A stretch of 36,573 nucleotides of DNA from an uncultured bacterium (GTDB lineage Bacteria > Patescibacteriota > Minisyncoccia > Moranbacterales > GWC2-37-73). The notes under the pieces were generated by a model, which saw nothing but the letters and a program-made list of their open reading frames with translations, searched no databases and was not told the origin of the DNA. Below, in pieces: positions 15,964-23,258 of this stretch. Position numbers and translations under genes: made by a program. The DNA is taken from NCBI GenBank assembly GCA_903851135.1, contig CAINNK010000018.1, positions 1 through 36,573 on the forward strand. Direction: 5' to 3'. Numbering within the stretch: position 1 is the first letter of the stretch; every line of letters begins with the position of its first letter.

Positions 15964-16722
15964 TCAGAGTGTCTCCCAAATCCCCTTGAAAACTTGGCGC
16001 AGGCCTTCGGCGGTGACGGCGTCGTGAATTTCAAAAAGGGAATGCGGTTTGGTGTGGGTGTTTACGATGAGGATATAATCTCCAAACACCGCCTGGGTCA
16101 CTCGAATGCTCTCGCCACCTGGCCAATATTTCATTTGTCGCGCCGGCAGTTGTTGACCCTCGAAAGAATGGCCCTCTTCTTTTTCATTGGTGACCATTTT
16201 CGAAACAATGGTTCCATTGGTTTGTTTCCAATACCATCCCAGCCAATCCCCATAGTGCTTGATTAATGAACTATCTTGCACGCCCCACCAAATTTTGTCA
16301 CGCTCAAGGCCACTGCGATTCCAATCAGGAGTTTTGCTATACAGATAGTCATTGAGTTGGGCTTCTTCGATGAAACGCACTTTTGGCACGGAATAACCTT
16401 GTGATTTTGGTAGCAGGGACAATTCTGGCAAAAGTGATTTTGCAATTGCAAGTTTTTCCTTAGCCTCTCGTTCTTTTTTTTCAGCGTCTCGCAGGATCAT
16501 CTCAGGCGAAAGTGCCAGAAAATGCAGCCCAGTTTGACCAGTTTCCTCCAAAATAAGCTCCATTTCAGCGAGTTTCTTACCAATCACATAGACTGTTGGC
16601 CGGCTTAGTCCGGTCTTTTTGGCGATGCGCGACGGGGCAATGTTGGCGTTTTCCAGCACGCAAAGATAAACGAGAATTTCGTTTTCAGACAGGCCTAGTT
16701 GTTGGAGTTTTTCTTGGATCAT
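15964..16722 (-). CDS. TrmB-family transcriptional regulator (module A)
   Basis: I start it at ATG 16722 (252 aa, MIQEKLQQLGLSENEILVY). The 35 extra N-terminal residues of the ORF track are translated from the palindromic repeat at 16787-16821 and are not protein-like. Residues 1-70 form the TrmB winged helix (IAPSRIAKKTGLSRPTVYVIGKKL), followed by a coiled coil (KKEREAKEKLAIAKSLLPEL) and an effector domain. Archaeal TrmB proteins are sugar-responsive and longer. This one diverges from the others in the window in its C-terminal half (rich in Trp: WYWKQTN, YWPGGES). It is divergent from the PLP/SDR cluster, which it may control. Confidence 0.9.
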   Translation of the reverse strand: MIQEKLQQLGLSENEILVYLCVLENANIAPSRIAKKTGLSRPTVYVIGKKLAEMELILEETGQTGLHFLALSPEMILRDAEKKEREAKEKLAIAKSLLPELSLLPKSQGYSVPKVRFIEEAQLNDYLYSKTPDWNRSGLERDKIWWGVQDSSLIKHYGDWLGWYWKQTNGTIVSKMVTNEKEEGHSFEGQQLPARQMKYWPGGESIRVTQAVFGDYILIVNTHTKPHSLFEIHDAVTAEGLRQVFKGIWETL

Positions 16723-16986
16723 AAGGATTGTCGCTGTTTTTTTATGTCCTTTGCTAAATGAATTTAACCCAAGCCAGTTAATCGTTGGAGGCTCAACCTC
16801 CATTATGGAGGTTGAGCCTCCTTGCATCGGGCAGTGTTTTTATGGATTTAATATAGTGAAATTCTGTAGCTTGTATGAGGTAATTGTAGCATATTCTAAG
16901 ATATTTGTAAAGCATTTTACGACAGAATATTATAGCTTAGATAAAGCATAAAAGTGCTATTAGAAATAAAAATAGTATAGCCACCT
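16723..16986. other. Divergent intergenic region of module A
   Basis: AT-rich, without a supported ORF. It holds the second copy of the GGAGGCTCAACCTCC hairpin and the start of the rightward promoter. Confidence 0.5.
16787..16821. repeat. Dispersed palindromic hairpin repeat, copy 2
   Basis: GGAGGCTCAACCTCC and GGAGGTTGAGCCTCC form a perfect 15-bp stem with a 5-base loop (ATTAT). Sequence and flanks match the copy at 1585-1619 in opposite orientation. Confidence 0.9.
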
Positions 16987-17015
16987 TTGACGATTTGTCA
17001 AAAACGTAGTATTAT
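16987..17015 (+). promoter_or_regulatory. Promoter of the PLP/SDR cluster with a dyad over the -35
   Basis: TTGACG, a 17-bp spacer and TATTAT. The -35 is the left arm of TTGAC-N5-GTCAA, a dyad in the place where a repressor would act. The ORF-track start at 16987 falls in this promoter and is rejected. Confidence 0.65.
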
Positions 17016-17055
17016 GACTTGTTATAGTTCATTGATATTTCATTTAGGCAAAAGT

Positions 17056-17116
17056 ATCTCCGTCGTTTCTGTGCATCGGCCGATCACAGAAACTAAAATT
17101 AAAATTAAACGGAGAT
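17056..17116 (+). promoter_or_regulatory. Ribosome-binding-site-sequestering leader of the PLP-fold gene
   Basis: ATCTCCGT (17056-17063) is a perfect 8-base complement of ACGGAGAT (17109-17116), which contains the Shine-Dalgarno GGAGA. Between them GTTTCTGTG (17065-17073) pairs with CACAGAAAC (17085-17093), with ATCG/CGAT inside. Folded, the mRNA would hide the ribosome-binding site, so a riboswitch, thermosensor or protein-controlled switch is possible. Confidence 0.65.
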
Positions 17117-17121
17117 TTGCT

Positions 17122-18195
17122 ATGAACAACACACGCACCAACATCTACACCCAGCTTGCTAAGTTGATTGGCAACACTCCGCTGGTCCGTTTCGACAACC
17201 TTCTTCCAAATGGCAACACGCTATATGTGAAAGAGGAATGTCGGAATCCTTGGGCCTTCAATCACTACGTGAGAGTATATTTCTCACTATTCCGCCACTT
17301 TGAAGCGGCGGGGGTGATTGTCCCAGGGCAGCGGGTGTACGACTTCAGCAGTGGCTCAGCCGGGATTGCGATGGCTGCCATCGCATCTCTGTTGGGATAC
17401 CCTTGTGAAGTCGGCATGCCAGCTGGTGGCGAAAAGGCTCGCGAAGATGCGATCCTGCAGTGGCTTCCTAGCAAGGAATGCCTGCACCTCACCGATGCTA
17501 AGACATACGTCGATGGAGCCGCCTGGTTCAGCTCTCGTCTGAGAGCGAAGAATCGGGACTTGTTTTTCTTCAATCACTCTATGTTCTTTGAGAACGGAGT
17601 GGTGAAGATCAACGAGACGGTGATGTCGGCGATGGCGACAGTGGCGGATGAGGTTTTCGCAGAGCTGGGTAGTGTCGGTCCTGACACATTCGTAGCCGTG
17701 TCAGGAAATGGAACGACCCAACTCGGATATGGAAGACGACTCAAAGAGTTGTCCCCAAAAACGAGAATGGTCGGTCTGGAGTGCTTCGAAAGTTCCCATA
17801 CTTTCGAAAAGCTCTATCCTGGTCGCGCTGAGGCGATGTATGGGGTGACGCCAGAAATGCGGAAGCAATTTCCGCGTCATGGTTTGCCCGGAACATCGTT
17901 TCCCGTTCACTTTGCTTTACCGGCGTTGGAAGCCTCGGTGCCACTTCTCGCAGATGAGAAGTTGGTCTGGTGGTGGAAAACAATCGGGGCATATGAAGCA
18001 TTGACGGGACGATCTGTTCCTGCGGACGCTATTTTCTGGGATAGAGATATTCCAGATGAGCTCCAAGGGTATGGTCGAACAACTCGCGCAGGCTATGCGG
18101 TGGCAAACGCTCTGGCAGAGGAAACTGCAGGGCAAAGCTACCTCATAGTGGCATACGATTTGGCGGACCGGTACGACTCGCCGACGGGGCGATGA
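17122..18195 (+). CDS. PLP fold-type II (cysteine synthase-like) protein lacking the Schiff-base lysine
   Basis: ATG 17122 (357 aa) has GGAGA 6 bases upstream; the longer ORF starts in the promoter. The fold of cysteine synthase / threonine synthase-type enzymes is clear: IGNTPLVRFDNL, EECRNP, the phosphate-loop-like SSGSAGIAMA (usual TSGNTGIA) and SGNGTTQLGYGRRL (usual GTGGT). In the usual NP-x-x-S-x-K-x-R motif the lysine that binds PLP is replaced: the sequence reads NPWAFNHYVR, putting Tyr or His there. Residues 230-260 and the C-terminal 60 residues are Trp-rich and unlike CysK. The gene is visibly GC-richer than its surroundings, a sign of recent transfer. The substrate is unknown; a non-catalytic or altered role is possible. 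Confidence 0.8.
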   Translation: MNNTRTNIYTQLAKLIGNTPLVRFDNLLPNGNTLYVKEECRNPWAFNHYVRVYFSLFRHFEAAGVIVPGQRVYDFSSGSAGIAMAAIASLLGYPCEVGMPAGGEKAREDAILQWLPSKECLHLTDAKTYVDGAAWFSSRLRAKNRDLFFFNHSMFFENGVVKINETVMSAMATVADEVFAELGSVGPDTFVAVSGNGTTQLGYGRRLKELSPKTRMVGLECFESSHTFEKLYPGRAEAMYGVTPEMRKQFPRHGLPGTSFPVHFALPALEASVPLLADEKLVWWWKTIGAYEALTGRSVPADAIFWDRDIPDELQGYGRTTRAGYAVANALAEETAGQSYLIVAYDLADRYDSPTGR

Positions 18196-18462
18196 GCAAG
18201 ACTCGGACGGGAATACTTCACCCGTTGGCAACAGAAAATCCTATCATCCCATTTGTTCTTTCAAAAAGTTTAGGGAATAGGAGAAACGAAGGAGACCTGC
18301 ACCGAACAGGTCGAAGCGAGTCCGAAAGTCTCGAAAAAACTTTTACCAACTGCCGATATATTATCAAATATATCGGCTCAATTCTTAGGAATATATTTTT
18401 TCAAAATGTATTTCTAAGGGATGAAAAAAGTTCATTACAATCAAATAAAATAGGAGCTTATC
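18196..18462 (+). promoter_or_regulatory. Structured leader, full-length copy 1
   Basis: It starts just after the TGA of the PLP-fold gene and ends at the next ATG. A 5' domain is closed by CGGAC/GTCCG (18204-18208 with 18320-18324), holds ACGGG/CCCGT and GACCTG/CAGGTC hairpins, and ends GTCCGAAAGTCTCGAAAAAA. Then come hairpin a (GCCGATATATT/AATATATCGGC, 18352-18377) and hairpin b (CTTAGGAATATATTTT with its complement, 18384-18418). Copy 2 preserves these stems with compensating changes. Confidence 0.75.
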
Positions 18463-18858
18463 ATGACACAGCCACAGAATGAAATAACCCAGGTGCTTAC
18501 TTATGAAGAAGTTAACAATTGCGCCGATAGCTATAGTCCTAGCTCTAAAGTGCTTGGAAAGTATGGATACAGATGGAACTACGGAGGAGACTTTCCCGAG
18601 GGTAGGAAAGATGTTTGTGTCGCAAAAAGTTTGTATGGAGATGGTGATAAGGAAGAATATCACACCCTGATCCTTATTTGGAAGGATGAGACTGGGGCGA
18701 TTCAACATCACAAGATTGATTGTTCTTCAAATGGTGGCGTCGTTTACGCTGAGAGTATTAAAGCTCTTGGAAATGAGATTACGGTCTCATATGTAAAAGA
18801 CGGGAATTACCCATGCAGGGCACCGCAACAAGAAAAGATCGTGACAATCAAGATTTGA
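18463..18858 (+). CDS. Hypothetical protein in the PLP/SDR cluster
   Basis: 131 residues with no recognised family. ATG 18463 follows TAGGAG by 7 bases. The sequence is predicted to be mostly beta (EYHTLILIWKDETGAIQHHKIDC, then NEITVSYVKDGNYPC) with three Cys residues, no signal peptide and no membrane segment. It sits between a full-length and a short copy of the leader repeat. Possibly a small soluble binding or cofactor protein for its neighbours; this is only inference from position. Confidence 0.65.
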   Translation: MTQPQNEITQVLTYEEVNNCADSYSPSSKVLGKYGYRWNYGGDFPEGRKDVCVAKSLYGDGDKEEYHTLILIWKDETGAIQHHKIDCSSNGGVVYAESIKALGNEITVSYVKDGNYPCRAPQQEKIVTIKI

Positions 18859-18969
18859 TTAACTGGCTGACTTAGAAATTTTTCTGAGTCGGCCCAATTC
18901 TTAGGAATATATATTTAATGTATTTCTAAAGATTGAAAAAGTTCATTTAAAAAATTATCGGAGAATATT
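18859..18969 (+). promoter_or_regulatory. Structured leader, short copy 3
   Basis: It lacks the 5' domain. Hairpin a is replaced by GGCTGACTTAGAAA paired with TTTCTGAGTCGGCC (18865-18894, complete with G-U pairs). Hairpin b keeps CTTAGGAATATAT and ATGTATTTCTAA, and the GAAAAAGTTCATT tail is conserved. A CGGAGA ribosome-binding site follows. Confidence 0.7.
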
Positions 18970-19614
18970 ATGAAAAAAGCATTAGTCCTTGGTGGGAGTA
19001 GTGATATTGGAAGCGCAATCGTGATAGCCCTGGCTAACTATGAGGTTGTGTGGACATATTGCAACACCACTCGTCAGGAGAATCCTGGTAAAGGAATTTT
19101 CTGCGATTTACGAGATATGGAGCAGGTGAAAAACTTGCTTGCTGGAATGAAAGATATCGATTTAATGGTAACAGCTGCAATGCCGTTTATGCCATTTGAT
19201 AATCTTGATTTCGAGGGATATCTTGCAATCCGTCCTTTTTTGGATGCACATGTCTACGCCATTACATCTGCAAAAACAGTTATGGCTAGAGGCGGAAGAA
19301 TCATCAATATGCTTGGACAAAGTGTCGAGCATGGATTTTCCGGTTGTGCGTTCAATGCAGGGGCGTTCGCGTTCTTGCATAATCTTGGAAAGAGTATTAA
19401 TTCCAAGGAGGGACGGGAAGGCAGACTTTCAGTGTGTGATTTCCTTTTAGGTCCAGTGGAAACACGGATTTGGAATGGGTATCCCGAAGAGAAGGCAGAT
19501 TTTCTTGCGAAAGCAGGCAAGTTTATTTCTCCTCAGGAAGTTGCAAAAACCGTGCTTGAATATGCCGGTATGCAACTTCTTCCAGGCGAATGCATTCTCA
19601 ACGCATATCACTGA
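18970..19614 (+). CDS. Short-chain dehydrogenase/reductase-fold protein without the catalytic Tyr and Lys
   Basis: 214 residues with the SDR Rossmann signature GGSSDIGSAI, an acidic CDLRD after beta-strand 3, and GRIINMLGQS at strand 5. An ungapped comparison with FabG from GRII puts Asn, Phe and Gly where the active-site Tyr, Lys and Ser should be (GCAFNAGAFAF against GQANYAAAKAG). NNAG is replaced by TAAMP. CGGAGA precedes the ATG. The nucleotide-binding fold seems kept while the normal hydride-transfer chemistry should not be possible; it may be a regulator, a structural partner or a different enzyme. Confidence 0.8.
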   Translation: MKKALVLGGSSDIGSAIVIALANYEVVWTYCNTTRQENPGKGIFCDLRDMEQVKNLLAGMKDIDLMVTAAMPFMPFDNLDFEGYLAIRPFLDAHVYAITSAKTVMARGGRIINMLGQSVEHGFSGCAFNAGAFAFLHNLGKSINSKEGREGRLSVCDFLLGPVETRIWNGYPEEKADFLAKAGKFISPQEVAKTVLEYAGMQLLPGECILNAYH

Positions 19615-19855
19615 TGGATAAATTCCGGACGGGACCACTTCACCCGTTGGCAACAGAACCATTGAAAAATGGAAATGAAGAAGATCCAACCCGAAGCGGA
19701 TCGCAACGAGTCCGAAAGTCTCGAAAAAACTTTCACCAACTGCCGATAGATAGAATGGTTCTCATCTATCGGCTCATCCCTCAGGAATATATTTTTGTAA
19801 AATGTATTCCTGAGGGATGAAAAAAGTTTTTTAAAAATTTAATTAGATAACTAAA
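19615..19855 (+). promoter_or_regulatory. Structured leader, full-length copy 2
   Basis: It repeats copy 1: CGGAC/GTCCG closing pair (19626-19630 with 19710-19714), conserved ACTTCACCCGTTGGCAACAG and GTCCGAAAGTCTCGAAAAAA. The variable hairpin is GATCC/GGATC in place of GACCTG/CAGGTC. Hairpin a is GCCGATAGAT/ATCTATCGGC. Hairpin b begins CCTCAGG and ends CCTGAGG, changed on both sides relative to copy 1. Confidence 0.75.
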
Positions 19856-20551
19856 ATGAATATTTCAAAAAAAGTTTTAATTATCGGTGGAACATCTGGC
19901 ATTAGCCTTGAAGTTGCTCGTTTATTTAGTGTTACTCGAGAAGTTGTAATTATTGGAAGAAATATCACTAAGATATCAAGCGATCAAGTTTTGAAGAGTG
20001 CTTTGAAATTCTCTTGTGATATTGCTGACAGACAACAACGAGAAGAGCTCTTGTGCCAGTTGAAGAGTTTTCATATTGACACAATAATCCATTGCGCTGG
20101 GATATTTCAGACACAGGGGCAAAACAAGAGCACCTATGAGAAGGCTTATCAGGGCGTTAAACTTGGCGGAGTTGAAATAATTCGCGAAAGGATGAGAAGT
20201 CATCCTGAAGAAGTGAAAAATGTTTGCGCCATCAGCTCGGTCTATACTTTCTTGCCAGATTCGATTGTCCCCAAATTCGAGAAGGGAGTTCAGGAAGAGC
20301 TGGAGAGAGAAATATTTTCCTTGAGTGGAATTGTTGCGAACTGTGTTGCTCCTGGCTTGGTTAACACCCCGCTTACTCGAGCTGCTTATGGGGAAGATGA
20401 TATGAAAGAAATTCTTTCACTTGCCCCAGGGAGCAGAATGCTTGAACCAATGGAAGTCGCGAGAGAGATCTATGAACTTTCGAATCAGCAGGAAATCAGT
20501 GGAAAAGTGATTCTTGTTGATGGAGACTTTCTGAAGTTCTTGGCGGTATAA
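19856..20551 (+). CDS. Second SDR-fold protein lacking the catalytic tyrosine
   Basis: 231 residues. Rossmann motif GGTSGIS (Ser where Gly is usual), IIHCAG for the NNAG motif, AISSVY at strand 5 and CVAPGLVNTPLTR after strand 6 are all SDR-like. The active-site stretch is about five residues shorter than in FabG; near YxxxK it reads IVPKFEKGVQ, so the Tyr is missing though a Lys may remain. The C-terminal KVILVDGDF corresponds to the usual end of the fold. Unlike the other genes in the cluster it has no visible ribosome-binding site. It is only distantly similar to the SDR gene before it. Confidence 0.8.
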   Translation: MNISKKVLIIGGTSGISLEVARLFSVTREVVIIGRNITKISSDQVLKSALKFSCDIADRQQREELLCQLKSFHIDTIIHCAGIFQTQGQNKSTYEKAYQGVKLGGVEIIRERMRSHPEEVKNVCAISSVYTFLPDSIVPKFEKGVQEELEREIFSLSGIVANCVAPGLVNTPLTRAAYGEDDMKEILSLAPGSRMLEPMEVAREIYELSNQQEISGKVILVDGDFLKFLAV

Positions 20552-20682
20552 AAATTCGCTAATCGCCGATAGATAGAATAGTTCTCATCTATCGGCTCAA
20601 TCCTTATAAATATATTTTTTCAAAATGTATTTCTAAGGGATGAAAAAGTTCATTACAAATCAAATAATCAAAGGAGATAAAA
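20552..20682 (+). promoter_or_regulatory. Structured leader, short copy 4
   Basis: Hairpin a (GCCGATAGAT/ATCTATCGGC, 20565-20596) nearly equals copy 2. Hairpin b (20602-20638) and the tail GAAAAAGTTCATTACAAATC match copy 1. The 5' domain is absent. AAGGAGATAAAA leads to the ATG. Confidence 0.75.
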
Positions 20683-20991
20683 ATGCAGATAGTTAAAAAA
20701 GTGTTAATTGTGATTATTGTGTTGTTGCTAACCGTAATTACGCTTGTAGTTGATTATATTGGCTACATATTGAAAAATGTGATCAATATAGTTGGGTTGT
20801 TGATTGGGTTTACAACAAGACTTCTAATTTTGCCAGGGTTGATGTGGCTAAGTAGCTCTAGAGTAAAAAAAATCAACTTTGAAGAAATCTGGAAAGTAGT
20901 TGCAGACGCTCCAATCGATTTTAACAGATTAATGGCGGCTTACAGAAATTTTTTAAACAGAATAAAACTGGAGATTAAAAATGTCAAATAG
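20683..20991 (+). CDS. Small membrane protein (hypothetical)
   Basis: 102 residues. The first 60 are almost continuously hydrophobic (VLIVIIVLLLTVITLVVDYI, then IVGLLIGFTTRLLILPGLMW) and likely form two membrane helices. The C-terminal 40 are charged and amphipathic (FNRLMAAYRNFLNRIKLEIK). An excellent AAGGAGA precedes the ATG. It overlaps the next gene by 11 bases, implying translational coupling. No family is recognised. Confidence 0.65.
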   Translation: MQIVKKVLIVIIVLLLTVITLVVDYIGYILKNVINIVGLLIGFTTRLLILPGLMWLSSSRVKKINFEEIWKVVADAPIDFNRLMAAYRNFLNRIKLEIKNVK

Positions 20992-21187
20992 GTTAGAAAG
21001 TTCTTTTGGCGAGTCAACTTATGAAATGGTTGACTCCAAAATCACAAAAAAGTTTTTCATGGAAAAGTTCGAAGATTTTTCCAGAAAAACTTTTGAAAAT
21101 AAATTGATAAGAAGGTCAGTTTATTTCCTAGCGTGTGTATTGTTAGTTGTGAAAATCCTTCTTGAGGCAAAAATCATTCATTTTTGA
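20981..21187 (+). CDS. Small single-pass membrane protein (hypothetical)
   Basis: 68 residues: a charged N-terminal half (KITKKFFMEKFEDFSRKTFE) and a C-terminal membrane helix (SVYFLACVLLVVKILL). The ATG lies inside the end of the preceding gene and is followed by a strong terminator, so it is the last gene of the cluster. Probably acts with the preceding membrane protein. Confidence 0.55.
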   Translation: MSNRLESSFGESTYEMVDSKITKKFFMEKFEDFSRKTFENKLIRRSVYFLACVLLVVKILLEAKIIHF

Positions 21188-21199
21188 TTCTCTATCTCG

Positions 21200-21234
21200 A
21201 GCGCAAGTGGAAAATCTTTTCCCTTGCGCTTTTT
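21200..21234 (+). terminator. Terminator of the PLP/SDR cluster
   Basis: AGCGCAAG-T-GGAAAA pairs with TTTTCC-C-TTGCGCT, followed by TTTT. Confidence 0.85.
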
Positions 21235-21257
21235 CCATGCTCAAAATCTAATCAACA

Positions 21258-21293
21258 AACAAAAAATCGCTTGCAGGCGATTTTTTGTTTTTT
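21258..21293. terminator. Bidirectional terminator between the cluster and gpmI
   Basis: AACAAAAAATCGC and GCGATTTTTTGTT with a 6-base loop; it is U-rich when read in either direction and can serve gpmI on the minus strand. Confidence 0.85.
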
Positions 21294-21299
21294 AAATTT

Positions 21300-21382
21300 T
21301 CTATAGGATATTGAAGCTATAATCTGAAAACTGGCATTCTCGTGTTTTCCTAAAAGCTAATGAAGCTAAAGGCTAAAAGCTA
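21300..21382 (-). repeat. TAGCTTTTAG word repeats at the gpmI stop codon
   Basis: Read on the minus strand the TAG stop of gpmI begins TAGCTTTTAGCCTTTAGCTT, followed by CATTAGCTTTTAGG, the same words as after clpP. A more degenerate second block follows to about 21300. Confidence 0.7.
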
Positions 21383-22945
21383 TTTTAAAAGTGGCAGCAA
21401 ACTTTCTCCGTTCATGTCGTCGGCTTTTTGAATGCCCATGATTTCAAGAATGGTTGGCGCAACATCGCTGAGCAGACCACCGACTTCGTTTTGTTGGCGA
21501 GTGATCTCTTCTAAGCTTTTTTCGCGATGATTGTCTGGAGTGATGAACCAAAGTGGAACTGGATTGGAAGAGTGTTCAGTGTTGGGTTGGCCGGTTTGAA
21601 AGTTCCTGATCTCTTCAACATTACCATGATCGGCAGTGATAAGTATGCAACCTCCTTTCTTTAATACCGCAGGAATGAGCATAGAAAGACTTTTGTCAAT
21701 TGATTTGACGGCAATGGTGCAAGCTTGCATGTTGGCAGTGTGGCCAACCATGTCAGCATTGGCATAATTTGCCAAAATAAAATCATATTTTTCCGCTTCC
21801 ACGGCGCTGATTATTTTTTCAGTGACAAGAGCTGCGCTCATTTCAGGTGATTCATCAAAACGTGAAACGGCTGGTGAGGGAACCAGTACGCGATCTTCTC
21901 CTGGCCAAGGATCTTCTTTGCCGCCATTGAAAAAGTAGGTAACGTGAGCATATTTTTCAGTTTCGGCAATGCGAAGTTGTTTCAGGTTGTGTTGACTTAA
22001 AACTCCACCAAGCCCGCCAGTCAAAATAATGGGTGGAAAGGCTACGGAAACCGGCAAATCTTTTTCATATTCAACCAAAGTGGCGAATTGAATTTTAAGT
22101 TGAGTTCTTTTGAAGTCTTCAAAACCTGGAAGCACGAAAGCTTTGGTCAGTTCTCGAGCGCGGTCTTCTCGAAAGTTGAAAAAAATGATACTGTCGCCGT
22201 CTTTAACGGTAGCAACTGGTTTACCATTTTCCATAATGACTGATGGCTCGAGGTATTCATCGGTAACTTCTTTAGCATAAGATTCTTGCAAACAGGCAAT
22301 TGGGTCAGTAGCCTGAATCCCTTTGCCTTCGGTGATTAGTCGGTAAGCTTTTTCAACGCGATCCCAGTTGTTGTTTCTATCCATGCCCCAGTTGCGACCT
22401 GACAGTGAGGCAATTTTTCCAATCCCGATTGATTTGAGATGAGCTTGAAGATCACTGACAACTTTGGTACCAGAGGTTTGAGGTGAGTCTCGACCGTCAG
22501 TGAAAGCGTGAATAAACACATTGCTCAAATTTTGTTCTTTGGCCATTTCTAGGATTGCATAGAGGTGTTCCATATAGGAATGCACACTGCCTTGTCCAAT
22601 CAGTCCCATCAAATGAAGATCGCCACCCTTTTCTTTCAGGGAAGTCATGATTTTCAAGAGAGCTTCGTTTTTGAAAAATGATCGGTCCTGAATTGAAAGC
22701 GTGATGCGAGGCAAATTTTGATAGACAATTTTTCCGGCGCCAAGAGCCATATGGCCAACTTCACTGTTGCCAGATTCGCCCCAAAAGAGCCCGACTGAAA
22801 TGCCGGAAGCTTGCAAAGTGGTCATCGGATAAAAGCTGTTAAGTTTTTCAATGGTGGGAAGTTGCGTTTCCTTCAAGACGTTGCCTTGACTGTTGTTGCT
22901 GATTCCCCATCCATCAAGAACGACAAGCATGACTGGTTTATACAT
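21380..22945 (-). CDS. gpmI: 2,3-bisphosphoglycerate-independent phosphoglycerate mutase
   Basis: Interconverts 3- and 2-phosphoglycerate in glycolysis using two metal ions and a phosphoserine intermediate. MYKPVMLVVLDGWG gives the first metal site; the nucleophile Ser lies in GESGNSEVGH; the arginine/aspartate pocket is in HAFTDGRDSP; ANYANADMVGHT and TADHGNVE supply the other metal ligands. The ATG at 22945 gives 521 residues, normal for the family; the six extra codons of the ORF track are not needed. Converges on the PLP/SDR cluster. Confidence 0.96.
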   Translation of the reverse strand: MYKPVMLVVLDGWGISNNSQGNVLKETQLPTIEKLNSFYPMTTLQASGISVGLFWGESGNSEVGHMALGAGKIVYQNLPRITLSIQDRSFFKNEALLKIMTSLKEKGGDLHLMGLIGQGSVHSYMEHLYAILEMAKEQNLSNVFIHAFTDGRDSPQTSGTKVVSDLQAHLKSIGIGKIASLSGRNWGMDRNNNWDRVEKAYRLITEGKGIQATDPIACLQESYAKEVTDEYLEPSVIMENGKPVATVKDGDSIIFFNFREDRARELTKAFVLPGFEDFKRTQLKIQFATLVEYEKDLPVSVAFPPIILTGGLGGVLSQHNLKQLRIAETEKYAHVTYFFNGGKEDPWPGEDRVLVPSPAVSRFDESPEMSAALVTEKIISAVEAEKYDFILANYANADMVGHTANMQACTIAVKSIDKSLSMLIPAVLKKGGCILITADHGNVEEIRNFQTGQPNTEHSSNPVPLWFITPDNHREKSLEEITRQQNEVGGLLSDVAPTILEIMGIQKADDMNGESLLPLLK

Positions 22946-22959
22946 ATTTTTTCTTTTAA

Positions 22960-23055
22960 TCAATTAAACATTCAAACATTTAACCATTTAAACATAAAAA
23001 CATTCAATCACTCAAAAAGCGTGTTTGAGTATTTTGCTTGTATGTTTAGATGTCA
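22960..23055. repeat. Word-repeat element (word AAACATTTAA) upstream of gpmI
   Basis: AAACATTCAAACATTTAACC, TTTAAACATAAAAACATTCA and so on; a few inverted words (TTTGAGT, TATGTTTAGATG) follow on the right, and ACTCAAA/TTTGAGT forms a small hairpin. Same style as the other word-repeat loci. Confidence 0.6.
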
Positions 23056-23095
23056 GTATGCCTAGATGGGTACATTGTAGCATTTTTGAAACGCT

Positions 23096-23124
23096 TTGAC
23101 AAAATGGCTCTGGTGCTTTACCAT
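23096..23124 (+). promoter_or_regulatory. Possible rny promoter
   Basis: A perfect TTGACA and a 17-bp spacer, but a poor -10 (TACCAT). Other -10-like sequences (TATAAA) lie downstream, so the start is uncertain. Confidence 0.3.
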
Positions 23125-23258
23125 GGAGTTAGTGATAAATTAGTAATATTTGACCGCTGTAGCCTGATAACTAACACATCTTCTGCTATAAAAAGGATTT
23201 TTGTATCATAATGAAAACAACAACTAACTTACAGAAATCAACTCATAAGCTACTTTTA

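Noticed and set aside
16723-16827. N-terminal extension of the module A trmB in the ORF track
   Set aside because: It is translated from the palindromic repeat; the TrmB family starts at the MIQEKLQQLGLSE methionine.
16987-17121. N-terminal extension of the PLP-fold protein
   Set aside because: Its start lies in the -35 box and the segment covers the leader; GGAGA points to ATG 17122.
18196-20682. True integron attC sites between the cluster genes
   Set aside because: The repeats are palindromic and lie between genes, but I could not find the RYYYAAC/GTTRRRY core pairs and no integron integrase is in the window; kept only as an alternative.
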